From NCBI RefSeq assembly GCF_024294905.1, contig NZ_JANCOC010000007.1, positions 1 to 64,000 on the forward strand: 64,000 bases of DNA, in the 5' to 3' direction. The notes below the pieces were generated by a model. That model was not told the DNA's origin, made no database searches, and worked only from the letters and a program-made list of their open reading frames with translations. The DNA comes from Rothia gullae. Its GTDB lineage: Bacteria > Actinomycetota > Actinomycetes > Actinomycetales > Micrococcaceae. Position numbers and translations under genes: made by a program. This document shows positions 51,949 to 61,180 of this stretch, in pieces; the stretch's first letter is position 1; each line of letters opens with the position of its first letter.

Positions 51949-52569
51949 CTAATGACGGATATACCCATCTACAACCAGCATGACAGCACGCGTTGCGTCC
52001 TCAGCATTGCGCTCCGCCTGATGCACTTCACGATCCATAGCAAACATGTAAATCGCGCCGAACATAGAGATCGCAATCGCACGAGGATTCTGAGCGGTAT
52101 CAACCGTATAGCGGCGAGCCACAGCCTCCGTCATCTCCTCCAAAAAATCCAGAAGATTCAGACGGTTATCGCTCATCGCCTCAGTCCAACCATCCGCACC
52201 CTTCCACGCCTCCGAAAGCCACATCCGAGTAAAACCCGGACGGTCCTCAAGATACTGGAACGCGGCGCGAACAGCACTCCGCAACGCCTCACGCGGATCA
52301 GAATGAACCGACGCCGCGCGACGCGCATCGCTCAGCAGCAACTGCGTGCCGTACTGAACCAGCTGATCCACCATGGTCTTCTTAGAACCGAAGTTGTAAT
52401 ACACGGTTCCCTTAGAAACACCCGCCCGGGCAGCCACCTCTTCAACAGTGGCGTACTCAAGCCCCTTTTCGGTCATGATTTCCATAGCAGCGTTGAACAA
52501 CTTCAACTGAGTTCTACCTGTACGGCCGGGACGACGACTTGAAGCTTCAGCGACTGGGCGTTGCAACAT
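51949..52569 (-). CDS. TetR-family regulator
   Basis: 206 residues. N-terminal HTH with TVEEVAARAGVSKGTVYYNF, preceded by a basic arm; the C-terminal ligand domain is diverse. Located 79 nt downstream of the YhgE-like gene on the same strand, so it may be transcribed with the pseudo-ABC and YhgE genes and may regulate them; a TTTGAA...TTCAAA inverted repeat lies upstream of that unit. Confidence 0.9.
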   Translation of the reverse strand: MLQRPVAEASSRRPGRTGRTQLKLFNAAMEIMTEKGLEYATVEEVAARAGVSKGTVYYNFGSKKTMVDQLVQYGTQLLLSDARRAASVHSDPREALRSAVRAAFQYLEDRPGFTRMWLSEAWKGADGWTEAMSDNRLNLLDFLEEMTEAVARRYTVDTAQNPRAIAISMFGAIYMFAMDREVHQAERNAEDATRAVMLVVDGYIRH

Positions 52570-52648
52570 CAGCAGTCCTCCCTCCCTTTTTGCAGATATA
52601 TCTCTATTTTATTAGACAGTTTCCCCCGGTGCGACTAAACAGGGTTTG

Positions 52649-55255
52649 TTACACCGTAATCTCCGGAGCCAGCTTCTTCAGCGACCACGTACGATCACGA
52701 CGCGTGCCAATGTAACCCAACATCAGACCAGCCAGACCCCACAGAGTCAAAACCAGCATGATGCCCCACAGGCTCGACTCATTAATGCCATACGCCAAAC
52801 GACGCGTACCCGCCACCGCATAACCCATCGGGAAGAAATCATGCATCCAACGAATCGACTCAGGCAAAGTCTCATACGGCATCGTGCCGCCCGCAGTAAT
52901 CAGCTGCAGAATCAAAATGACCAAAGCAACAAGCTTGCCCGGCGCACCTAAAATCACCGTCAAACCATGAATGAAACCGGTAAAGACCAAAGCCACATAG
53001 CAGAGGAACAGCCACACCAGCCACGGATGAGCCATCTCAAAGCCCAAACCAAACTTAATCGCGGCAAACATCAGAGTCGCCTGAGCAATACCCACCAGGC
53101 CGAACGGCATCCAGCTACCGAGCATCACACGAATCGACGGAGCATGCGAAGCCAACGCACGGTTATTCATCACACGCAACGTCTGAACCAGCATCAAGCC
53201 GCCAATCCACAACGCCAAGCACATGAAGAACGGGCCCATGCCCTCACCATAGTTACGAGCCGACGCCAGCGACTCCTGCGACAAAGTCACAGGGTTCGAC
53301 ATCGTATCCGCAACCTTCGCCTGATCAGTTGGTGCAAGACTCGGAACCTGCTTAGCACCAGAAACCAGGCCGCTCTCCAGCGACGAAGTACCATCCTTCA
53401 ACTCGGAAGCACCATCATTCAGCTGAGTAGAACCATCAGACAGCTTCGCCGTACCGTCAGAAAGCTGCGACGCACCATCCTTCAGCTCATTCGCACCATC
53501 AGCCAACTTCTGCTGACCCTCAACCGCAGATTGCTCCTTCTCCGCCAAAGTACCGCTACCATCCTTCAGCTCGGCAGTACCGCTCTTCAAAGAATCAGTA
53601 CCCTCCTTCAGCTCAGAAGCACCACCAGACAAAGTCGCAGAACCACTCGCAAGGCTCGAAGCACCCGAAGCAATCTTGGAATTACCATCAGCCAGGCTCG
53701 CCGAACCCGACGCCAACGAGGACGCGCCAGCATCCACACGAGCAGCACCCTCAGCCAGCGACGAAGCACCCTTCGCCAACGACGAAGCACCAGAATCCAA
53801 CGAATCCACGCCAGAAACCAAAGTCTGAACCTTCACCGCAGTCGACGACGACCCATCAGAAATACAATGGCTCGACTTCAACGCGCCCAACTTCGACAGA
53901 ACATCAGTAGCGACACCATCACGAGCCACCAAATGAGACTGCAGAGCCTTCTGATTCAGCTCAGCAACCTCGTTCTTCGTCTCCTCAGAATCAACAGCAG
54001 CCACCAGCTGATCAGCCTGCTCCTGAGTCAACGTACCCGCCTCAACCAGCGGAGTCACCTGAGCACGCACCTTCTGCGCACTCGCAGACACCACAGTATT
54101 CGACAGATCACGACCAAAATCGCCGCTACCGGCAGAAGTATCCGTCTCATGCAGGTGCATGCACATCGTGTTCAACTCGGCCGGCAACTCACGAATACCC
54201 GCCTGATCCATACCTTCACGCAAGTGATGGATGCCAGACGCCAAATCATTAGCACCCTTCGCCACCGACGCAGAGCCATCCTTCAAGCTCGCAGTACCCT
54301 CAGCCAGAGTCGCCGAACCATCCTTCAGCTTCGCCGCACCATCAGAAGCAGACGCCGCAGCCGAAGCCAAAGTCGACGAACCATCCTTCAAACTCGAAGC
54401 ACCATCGGCAAGCTTCGCAGCACCAGAATCCAGCTTCTCGGCACCCGAATCCAAAGTCGAAACACCATCAGCAAGCTTCGCAGCACCCTCCGCCAACTGC
54501 TTCTGACCATCCAACAACTGGGACTGACCATCAGCCAGAGAAGAAGTACCATCATTCAGCTTCACGGCCCCATCATTCACCGTGGCAGTGCCATCCTTCA
54601 GCTGAACAATCGCATCCGCCAGCTTCACCGTGCCGTTATTCACCTTCGAGGCACCATCAGCAGCCTCACCCATCTTCGAGTGAATAGTCGTGAAGCTAGC
54701 CAACAGCGAATTCGCCGTAGAATTACCGACCTTCTCCGCCACCGAATCACGCACCGAAGTGCCCGCCTTCGTGACGATATTCGTCAGTACATAGTTATTT
54801 GCATCATTCGTAATGACCTCAATACCCGCCGAACGCGCATCAATAGTGCCCGTCTTGCCGTCAGCATCAGGCTTGAACGAACCGGCACTCTGTAAATTAC
54901 GGGAGAAGTCCTTCGGAATCACCATCGCAAAGTCATAGGTGCCGTTCTCCACGCCTTCAACAGCCTCAGTGCGAGTCTGCACCTGACGCCAATCAAACGT
55001 GCCAGCATCCAGCAGGGACCGGCGCACATCAGCACCGGTGTTCACCTGCTTACCTTCAGAATCCTCAGCTCCCTCATCCTCAACCACCAGGGCACCCACA
55101 ATGCCATTCACATGGCCGTAAGCATCCCAGTTACCGTACAGATACAGGGCGCCGTACAGCAGCGGAATGCAGGACATCGCAAGCAGCACCAGAACCGGCA
55201 GAACACCGCTGGTCAGGCGCTTCAGCTCAACGAGTGCAACACGCAGAACAGTCAT
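52649..55255 (-). CDS. YhgE/Pip-like membrane protein with heptad-repeat domain
   Basis: 868 residues. One N-terminal transmembrane segment (SGVLPVLVLLAMSCIPLLYG), then an extracytoplasmic domain (about 40-200), two long blocks of heptads of the form xLxDGxx (about 205-345 and 480-640), and five to six C-terminal transmembrane segments (from about 675: FFMCLALWIGGLMLVQTLRV) resembling ABC-2 permeases, ending with RTWSLKKLAPEITV. YhgE/Pip proteins are membrane proteins that in firmicutes include a phage-infection protein and ESX-associated EsxA-secretion-like components. The gene follows the eroded ABC ATPase by 2 nt. The heptads give a 21-bp DNA periodicity. Confidence 0.88.
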   Translation of the reverse strand: MTVLRVALVELKRLTSGVLPVLVLLAMSCIPLLYGALYLYGNWDAYGHVNGIVGALVVEDEGAEDSEGKQVNTGADVRRSLLDAGTFDWRQVQTRTEAVEGVENGTYDFAMVIPKDFSRNLQSAGSFKPDADGKTGTIDARSAGIEVITNDANNYVLTNIVTKAGTSVRDSVAEKVGNSTANSLLASFTTIHSKMGEAADGASKVNNGTVKLADAIVQLKDGTATVNDGAVKLNDGTSSLADGQSQLLDGQKQLAEGAAKLADGVSTLDSGAEKLDSGAAKLADGASSLKDGSSTLASAAASASDGAAKLKDGSATLAEGTASLKDGSASVAKGANDLASGIHHLREGMDQAGIRELPAELNTMCMHLHETDTSAGSGDFGRDLSNTVVSASAQKVRAQVTPLVEAGTLTQEQADQLVAAVDSEETKNEVAELNQKALQSHLVARDGVATDVLSKLGALKSSHCISDGSSSTAVKVQTLVSGVDSLDSGASSLAKGASSLAEGAARVDAGASSLASGSASLADGNSKIASGASSLASGSATLSGGASELKEGTDSLKSGTAELKDGSGTLAEKEQSAVEGQQKLADGANELKDGASQLSDGTAKLSDGSTQLNDGASELKDGTSSLESGLVSGAKQVPSLAPTDQAKVADTMSNPVTLSQESLASARNYGEGMGPFFMCLALWIGGLMLVQTLRVMNNRALASHAPSIRVMLGSWMPFGLVGIAQATLMFAAIKFGLGFEMAHPWLVWLFLCYVALVFTGFIHGLTVILGAPGKLVALVILILQLITAGGTMPYETLPESIRWMHDFFPMGYAVAGTRRLAYGINESSLWGIMLVLTLWGLAGLMLGYIGTRRDRTWSLKKLAPEITV

Positions 55256-55257
55256 TC

Positions 55258-55977
55258 TTACTCCTTCTCAGCGTTTTCGCCATGTTCGAGGGAATCATTG
55301 GAGGGCTCAATCTCACCCTCAACAAGATCCGGCACGTTTTCCTCAGGGGCACGACCGACCACAGCACGCGCACCATGCCAGGATTCAGAAATATGCGGAA
55401 CAACAGCCACCACCATGCGCGGGTGGTCTTCGTCAGCGGCAAGCTCCTCCAGGTACGGAAGCCACATGTACGTGTGGTTCAGGTGCCGGGAAGGAGTATC
55501 AAAAACCAGCAAATCAGAGGGGCTATGCTGCGCCAAAGCAGCCATCAGCTCAATATTCATCTCGCCGCTAATCTCATCCATCCACAAGCCGTCCAGCTCC
55601 TCAAGACCGCGCTCAGCCAACCAGCGGCTCGCGCGGGAACGACCAAAAATCGGCAGGTTATAGGAGAGCATCTCCGACACATAATCGTGTACGCGCATAT
55701 GCTGCTCAGGAGCGGTCACATCAGGAGAGTCCACCACGCTGCTGAGATCACGCAGACGCTTCATCGAAATACGGCGAGGCTCATCATCGCCTTCGCTCCA
55801 GCTAATCGTTCCGCCGGACAGGGGAAGACGACCAGTCAGCGCCAACGCGAGAGAGGTACGCTCCAACTGGCTATCCGCCTGAACAATAATGACTTCACCC
55901 TCGCCCACTGAGAAGGTGGTGCGGTCAAAAAGCGGAGTGTGGCGCCCTTTTGCCCAAATATTGTCAACGCTTAACAC
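55258..55977 (-). CDS. ABC-ATPase-like protein with degenerate nucleotide-binding motifs
   Basis: 239 residues with the overall layout of an ABC ATPase. In place of a P-loop it has VQADSQLERTSLALALTG: the glycines are lost and the Walker A Lys is Arg. The signature LSGGQ region reads ISGEMNIELMAALAQ, and Walker B is DLLVFDTP, where the catalytic Glu is replaced by Thr. ATP hydrolysis is therefore unlikely. It precedes the YhgE-like gene by 2 nt and probably acts as its cytoplasmic partner or regulator. Confidence 0.75.
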   Translation of the reverse strand: MLSVDNIWAKGRHTPLFDRTTFSVGEGEVIIVQADSQLERTSLALALTGRLPLSGGTISWSEGDDEPRRISMKRLRDLSSVVDSPDVTAPEQHMRVHDYVSEMLSYNLPIFGRSRASRWLAERGLEELDGLWMDEISGEMNIELMAALAQHSPSDLLVFDTPSRHLNHTYMWLPYLEELAADEDHPRMVVAVVPHISESWHGARAVVGRAPEENVPDLVEGEIEPSNDSLEHGENAEKE

Positions 55978-56159
55978 GGTTAGATCCCCTCAGAGAATGG
56001 ATGGTTCGGGTGAGTTTCTGGGAGTCATCCGCGGGCACCGCGCGGGGTGTTGGACGTTAGGCGCGGGCAGGCGGAGGCTCCAATGCCTATATATGGTAGA
56101 CCCGGTTATGTGTGATGTGGTGGGCTTTTCTTGAAAAAACATGGGCCATTTTTGAAATT

Positions 56160-56177
56160 TTTGAAGTATTTTTCAAA
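56160..56177. promoter_or_regulatory. TTTGAA-N6-TTCAAA inverted repeat
   Basis: TTTGAAGTATTTTTCAAA lies 183 nt upstream of the eroded ABC gene in an AT-rich stretch (56110-56200); a second TTTGAA overlaps to its left (56151). Possible operator for the TetR regulator of this unit. Inference only. Confidence 0.3.
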
Positions 56178-56204
56178 TAAATGGGGTTTTTCGTACAAAT
56201 AACG

Positions 56205-56237
56205 CGAAAAGCCACGCAGTCTCTACGCGGCTTTTCG
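56205..56237. terminator. Terminator of tadA
   Basis: CGAAAAGCC (56205-56213) and GGCTTTTCG (56229-56237) with ACGC/GCGT-like inner bases; 40 nt past the tadA stop. Confidence 0.78.
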
Positions 56238-56276
56238 TGTAATACACACCATTTTAAGGGTGAAGCTTAGGGAAGG

Positions 56277-56804
56277 TCAGGGGCGGCGTTCCCTAAAGAA
56301 ATCCACCATCAGCTGCGCGCACTCATCAGCACGCACCCCCGCATACACCTCGGGAGCCGGAGCAACCCTGCCGTCACGCAGTACATCGTAACGACTGCCA
56401 GCAGCCCCCGTCTTCTCCTCCCAGGCGCCAAAAACCACCGTCGAAACACGCGACGCCAAAATCGTGCCAGCACACATCAGACACGGTTCAACCGTCACCA
56501 CGAGTGTACACCCGTCCAGGCGCCACCGGCCACGATGTGCCGCTGCCTGACGAATCGCGTTCACTTCCGCATGGGCGCTGGGGTCATGCTCCCACTCGCG
56601 GGTATTGCCCGCCGAACCAATAATGACACCCTGCTCATCTACCACAACAGCACCGATAGGGATCTCACCACGCTCACCTGCGGCGACACCCTCGGCGAGG
56701 GCGCGGAGCATCCACTCACTATGTTCGGGGCGAGCGGGAATATCACTGAGCACAGCGGAAGAACCGTCTGTGACCGTCAATTTTGAATATTCCGAATATG
56801 ACAT
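56277..56804 (-). CDS. tadA: tRNA-specific adenosine deaminase-like protein
   Basis: Zinc-dependent deaminase (CDA fold); TadA makes inosine-34 in tRNA-Arg(ACG). 175 residues. Zinc ligands and catalytic Glu are in HAEVNAIRQAA and PCLMCAGTI. The frame starts MSYSEYSKLTVTDGSSAVLS, so an N-terminal extension of about 25 residues precedes the usual start; an internal ATG at MLRALAEGV is an alternative. A guanine deaminase cannot be fully excluded. It follows recQ on the same strand by 41 nt. Confidence 0.9.
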   Translation of the reverse strand: MSYSEYSKLTVTDGSSAVLSDIPARPEHSEWMLRALAEGVAAGERGEIPIGAVVVDEQGVIIGSAGNTREWEHDPSAHAEVNAIRQAAAHRGRWRLDGCTLVVTVEPCLMCAGTILASRVSTVVFGAWEEKTGAAGSRYDVLRDGRVAPAPEVYAGVRADECAQLMVDFFRERRP

Positions 56805-56845
56805 ACAACCTCGTCAGGGGAATAAATAAACGATAATAGGTGCAA

Positions 56846-59020
56846 CTAATGGGTAGCAGCCAAAGAAAAAGGATACACAGCAGAAGCACCCGCCAGCCGC
56901 AGCTCACGCGCTACAACCGTAAACGCCCACCGCGAATCCACCACATCAGAAACCAGCAAAACAGGGCACCGATGCTCACGCACATAGTCCAGAACCTCTG
57001 CAGGCACCCGGTACGAGCGCAGCACATCCGCACAACGGAACGCGCTATTACCGCCAAAGAAACGCGGCTCACTCGCCAAAGATACCTGGCCCAAATCCAC
57101 CAGGCGACCCATCGACGCAAGCCCCCTACCCAGGGACTGAGCCAAACGAGGACGCACCGGCGAAGGCAGAGTCAACACCGCCACCGGACGACCCGCCTCA
57201 GACCACTCCCAAGCGGCAAGCACCTTCACGCAGGCGCGCCCCAGCTCGGCAGGAACCTCAGAATCAACCGGCTCACCCAGTTCATTCATCGCCAGAAGCT
57301 CACGCAGACGAGTACCGTACCCCATGTCGCTCAGACGCGCCAAAGCGTAACCGGATTCAGCATGCTCGTCCTTAGACAAACGACCGTGCGGTGCATCCGC
57401 ACCTATCAGCTGATCCAGCCCGCTCGGCCACATGCAGCGCGATTGCAGGGGAACGCCCACCGTATTGAAGCTGCGCTGCGCCGCCTGCTGCGCCTCAGCG
57501 GGAACTTCAACCGGGTACCAGGGGCCCGCGCACACATCACAACGGCCACAAGCAGTCGCGGAAGCATCATCAAGCTGCTGAGCCAAGAAAAGCATACGGC
57601 ACTGACTAGTGCGTTCATACTCGAGCATGGCGTTCTGCTCCACCACACGCGCCTGCGCCACCGCCGCGTAACGGGCACTATCGTACTGCCACGGCGATGA
57701 GGTGCGGCGCCAGTAGTTGCTTTCCTTCACGGCGGCACCCTCAACGTCCAGCACCTTCAGCAGAAGCTCCAGGGTGGAGCGGCGCAACTGAACGCGCGCC
57801 TCCAACGCGGTAATACTCAACCCCTCCGGGGACTGGGCGAGGGCATCCAGCACCGCCAGCGCCTGCTCCTTATTCGGCATGGAGGCGGTCGCAAAATACT
57901 CCCAAATGGCGCGGTCTTCACGACCGGGCAGAAGCAGAACATCAGCGTTGACGGCACCTCGTCCGGCGCGGCCAATCTGCTGGTAGTAGCTCACCTCAGA
58001 CGACGGCGCACCCAGGTGTACAACAAAACCCAAATCAGGCTTATCAAAACCCATACCGAGGGCACTCGTCGCAACCAGAGCCTTCACCCTGTTTTCCTTG
58101 AGTGCCTGCTCTGCAACCAGCCGCTCATCCGGGTCAGTTTTACCGGTGTAGGCGAGCACTTCGTAGCCACTGGCACGCAGAGCGTTTGCGGTATCTTCTG
58201 CCGCAGAGACAGTCAACGTGTAGATAATGCCCGAACCGGTCAGGCTGTTCAGGTGCGTGAGTAGCCATCCGATGCGTTGCGCCTCATGAGGCAGGGTCAG
58301 AACGCCCAGGCGCAGGGATTTGCGGGACAGCGGACCGCGTAGCACATGCACGGGTGCGGTGGTATCGGTGCTGAGCTGTTCGGCGATATCGCTGCTAACG
58401 CGGTTATTCGCGGTTGCGGTAGTCGCCAGCACCGGCACGCCCGCCGGCAGAGATCTAATGAGCGAACCAATACGGCGGTAATCGGGGCGGAAATCATGGC
58501 CCCAGTCAGAAATACAGTGTGCCTCATCAATAACGAGCAACCCCAGACGCGGCAGCAGGTACGGCAGCCACTGCTCGCGGAACGCCGGGTTATTGAGGCG
58601 TTCAGGGCCCACCAGGAGCACGTCAAGCTCGTTAGCTTCGAGGCGGGTGCGGATTTCATCCCATTCGGTGACGTTCGCGGAGTTCACCATGGCGGCGCGC
58701 ACTCCCGCGCGGGATGCCGCCTCAACCTGATCACGCATGAGGGAAAGCAACGGGGAGACGATAAGCGCCGGGCCCATACCGCGGGCACGCAACAGCAGGG
58801 AAGAAATGAAGTAGACCGCGGACTTACCCCAGCCGGTACGCTGCACAACGAGGGTGCGGGCGCGGTCGGCTACGAGGGCGCGAATCGCCTCGTACTGGCC
58901 GTCGTGGAACTCGGCATTAGCGACGCCGGTGAGTCGGCACAACACTTCACGGGCTTCAGCATGCAGGAGATCCGTATGCAGGAGATCGGCGGGGCTGGAA
59001 ACTAGCTGTTCGGGGTTCAT
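56846..59020 (-). CDS. recQ: RecQ-family DNA helicase with C-terminal phosphoribosyltransferase-like domain
   Basis: About 724 residues. Helicase motifs: Walker A VQRTGWGKSAVYFISS, DEAH in LVIDEAHCISDWGHDFRPDY, motif III ATTATAN and motif VI YYQQIGRAGR; a zinc-type Cys set is in ATACGRCDVCAGPW. The last about 170 residues form a phosphoribosyltransferase-like fold with VLLVSDVVDSRWAFTVVARE, resembling the PRPP loop. ATG 59020 follows GGAGAGAACC; four upstream codons to a TTG are ignored. Probably functions in genome maintenance; the tail may sense nucleotides. tadA lies 41 nt downstream. Confidence 0.9.
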   Translation of the reverse strand: MNPEQLVSSPADLLHTDLLHAEAREVLCRLTGVANAEFHDGQYEAIRALVADRARTLVVQRTGWGKSAVYFISSLLLRARGMGPALIVSPLLSLMRDQVEAASRAGVRAAMVNSANVTEWDEIRTRLEANELDVLLVGPERLNNPAFREQWLPYLLPRLGLLVIDEAHCISDWGHDFRPDYRRIGSLIRSLPAGVPVLATTATANNRVSSDIAEQLSTDTTAPVHVLRGPLSRKSLRLGVLTLPHEAQRIGWLLTHLNSLTGSGIIYTLTVSAAEDTANALRASGYEVLAYTGKTDPDERLVAEQALKENRVKALVATSALGMGFDKPDLGFVVHLGAPSSEVSYYQQIGRAGRGAVNADVLLLPGREDRAIWEYFATASMPNKEQALAVLDALAQSPEGLSITALEARVQLRRSTLELLLKVLDVEGAAVKESNYWRRTSSPWQYDSARYAAVAQARVVEQNAMLEYERTSQCRMLFLAQQLDDASATACGRCDVCAGPWYPVEVPAEAQQAAQRSFNTVGVPLQSRCMWPSGLDQLIGADAPHGRLSKDEHAESGYALARLSDMGYGTRLRELLAMNELGEPVDSEVPAELGRACVKVLAAWEWSEAGRPVAVLTLPSPVRPRLAQSLGRGLASMGRLVDLGQVSLASEPRFFGGNSAFRCADVLRSYRVPAEVLDYVREHRCPVLLVSDVVDSRWAFTVVARELRLAGASAVYPFSLAATH

Positions 59021-59357
59021 GGTTCTCTCCAACGGTGGGTGGTTGGGTCAATCGGTACGCCGCGACGCGCCGTGCTCTCTTTCCATCATGTCACACCCCG
59101 TATCCTCCGGCTCTGCGGATGGTTATTTCTTGGGGAGGCACGCGAGCGCCGCATCACCTCGGACTGTTTCGCCATGCGGGCGCGGAGATTTACGCCTCGC
59201 TCACCCGTGCATCCGGCGTAAATGCCGGTAGAATTGTGCCAGTAATACACAGCCTCCGCATAGTTTTGCACAATGTTCACCATAGGTACGCTTTCTATGC
59301 TGGTGTTACTCCGCCGCCGATCCGTGCGTGCGGTCCACTCACAGTTCAGGATTTTTC

Positions 59358-60014
59358 ATGACTTTTCTTGCCACCGCTTTGGCGCATCTTCCGGTTGCGC
59401 TCTTGGGCCTCGACCTTGAGCAGTTCCTGCTCGATACCGGCCCCTGGGTTCTGGTAGTTTCGGCAATTATCGTATTTATTGAGTCCGGCGTTCTTTTCCC
59501 GATTCTTCCGGGTGACTCCCTGATTTTTGCTCTGGGTATGCTGCATGAGCAGATGGGCCTGTCCCTGTGGGTTGCGTTCCCGGTCCTGGTGCTGGTTGCT
59601 ATTGCTGGCGCTGAGGTTGGCTACCAGATTGGTGCTCGTTACGGCCGTAAGATCTTCAAGGATGACGCGAAGATTCTGAGCACCAAGAACCTGCACACTA
59701 CTGAGGAGTTCTTCCAGAAGCGCGGTAGTTTGGCTCTGGTTCTGGGTCGTTTCGTGCCGATTGTTCGTACTTTTGTGTCTCTTGCGGCTGGTATTTCTTC
59801 GTACGACCGTAAGAAGTTCCACCTGTGGAATGTTGTTGGCGCGGTTGCATGGATTGGTTTGATTGGTCTGGCGGGTGTGCTGCTGGGCGGTATCCCGTTC
59901 GTACACAACAACATTGAGTACATTGCTGTGATTATTGTGGCGGTTTCTGTGGTGCCGGTTATTATCGAGTACCTGCGTGGCCGTTCGAAGGCGAAGCAGG
60001 AATCTGCTGAGTAA
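59358..60014 (+). CDS. DedA-family membrane protein
   Basis: About 218 residues. DedA signature: IESGVLFPILPGDSLIFALG, GARYGRKIFK and the basic motif FVPIVRTFVSLAAGISSYDR. Several hydrophobic segments (four to six). DedA proteins flip or transport lipids such as undecaprenyl phosphate. AGGATTTTTC precedes the ATG; the frame extends upstream by ten codons. A perfect terminator follows. Confidence 0.9.
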   Translation: MTFLATALAHLPVALLGLDLEQFLLDTGPWVLVVSAIIVFIESGVLFPILPGDSLIFALGMLHEQMGLSLWVAFPVLVLVAIAGAEVGYQIGARYGRKIFKDDAKILSTKNLHTTEEFFQKRGSLALVLGRFVPIVRTFVSLAAGISSYDRKKFHLWNVVGAVAWIGLIGLAGVLLGGIPFVHNNIEYIAVIIVAVSVVPVIIEYLRGRSKAKQESAE

Positions 60015-60051
60015 TACGTGAGTCCTTCTCGACTGCTGAGCCGGGGATGAG

Positions 60052-60087
60052 AAAAGGTGGGGATACCGTTTGGTATCCCCACCTTTT
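60052..60087 (+). terminator. Terminator of the DedA gene
   Basis: AAAAGGTGGGGATACC (60052-60067) and GGTATCCCCACCTTTT (60072-60087), loop GTTT; perfect 16-bp stem with T5. Confidence 0.93.
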
Positions 60088-60146
60088 TACGTTCTCTCAA
60101 ACCCGGTGAAGGTGATGCCCCGGAAGCCAGCTACACCTCCGCGAGG

Positions 60147-60467
60147 TTACTTTACGCTCATGCTTCGAAGGTCCGCGTAAGCTTTGAAGTACTGCAAGAC
60201 CTGCGGTTGAGCCAGAAGAACAATGATGGCAATATGCAAGACAACATCAAGTGCGGTCCTGCCTAGAGCCAGCACAAAGAAGACATTAGGATCTCCATAG
60301 TGGTATGCGCCTGCTAGCCCAATCACTTCTAGGACGGGTACACCAATCTGACGCAAAAGAGGAAGCAACAGCAAGCCCAATAGGTTAAGGACAAGGTATA
60401 GCGCGCAGTCAACGATGACTAGTATGTACGCCAGCTCGGCGCCACTCAGCACCTGCAAGACCCGCAA
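60147..60467 (-). CDS. Small hydrophobic membrane protein
   Basis: 106 residues; three hydrophobic stretches (AYILVIVDCALYLVLNLLGL; FFVLALGRTALDVVLHIAII). A TTG start has only a weak ribosome-binding site, an internal GTG (VLSGAELAY) is the alternative. No family recognised. Last gene of a same-strand row of small membrane proteins; it may be expressed with the gene at 60483, 15 nt upstream. Confidence 0.5.
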   Translation of the reverse strand: MRVLQVLSGAELAYILVIVDCALYLVLNLLGLLLLPLLRQIGVPVLEVIGLAGAYHYGDPNVFFVLALGRTALDVVLHIAIIVLLAQPQVLQYFKAYADLRSMSVK

Positions 60468-60482
60468 CCAGAACCTATGAGG

Positions 60483-61076
60483 CTAACTCAGGTAATCCTC
60501 GCTGCGGCGCACACGCCAATCACGGCGTGCCTCCATATAAGAACGCGACTGACGCGACCACACCAACGCCAACGCCACCACGCACACCAGCATATACGGA
60601 CCCGCAATATACACCGGCGTGTACAGCGGCGAAGCGCTACTGAGCAACAGCTCAACATCCTGGCTCGGCGCACCGTTCAACGTGCCCAGAAGAGCCGCCA
60701 CAGTCAGCATAATCAGCAAAGAAGCCAAAACACCCAACGCCAACGCCACCGACAGCACCAACGCCGCCCACCGGTAACCACGCAGATACGCCACCGTGCA
60801 GAAACCGTGCAGGGTCACGTTACCGAACGCGCTGACCATCAGGAAAAGCACCGGATAGTACGCCTGCGCATCCACCAGCGACTGGGCGCGCCAGGTCGAA
60901 AAATGCGCCAAATGGGTAGTCGCATAGGAGACGCCGGTGTACGCAATCAGCACCAGCCAGCCCACAGCAATAACAAGCAGAACCCAACCCGCCACAGACA
61001 CGAGAGTGGGGGTGGCGGGCTTCGTAGGATGCGTGGTGTTCGGAGCGGATGGCGGAGAGGACTCGACGGCAGACAT
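60483..61076 (-). CDS. Four-pass membrane protein
   Basis: 197 residues with a Ser/Pro/Thr-rich start and four hydrophobic segments (SVAGWVLLVIAVGWLVLIAY; GNVTLHGFCTVAYL; ALVLSVALALGVLASLLIML; AGPYMLVCVVALALVW), ending in a basic tail. No family recognised. Neighbours on both sides are also membrane proteins of unknown function. Confidence 0.7.
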   Translation of the reverse strand: MSAVESSPPSAPNTTHPTKPATPTLVSVAGWVLLVIAVGWLVLIAYTGVSYATTHLAHFSTWRAQSLVDAQAYYPVLFLMVSAFGNVTLHGFCTVAYLRGYRWAALVLSVALALGVLASLLIMLTVAALLGTLNGAPSQDVELLLSSASPLYTPVYIAGPYMLVCVVALALVWSRQSRSYMEARRDWRVRRSEDYLS

Positions 61077-61180
61077 AGCTGAATCTTTCGGATATCGGCT
61101 GATAGTGTGCGGAAAACGTATGAGCGAGTGTGTGATGTGAGTGTGGGCGCGGCGTTCGTCTGCCGCGCCGCCTCAGAACT

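Noticed and set aside
52967..54895. Long plus-strand open frame opposite the YhgE-like gene (about 642 codons)
   Set aside because: Its residues are Arg/Ser/Thr repeats produced by the 21-bp periodicity of the heptad coding sequence.
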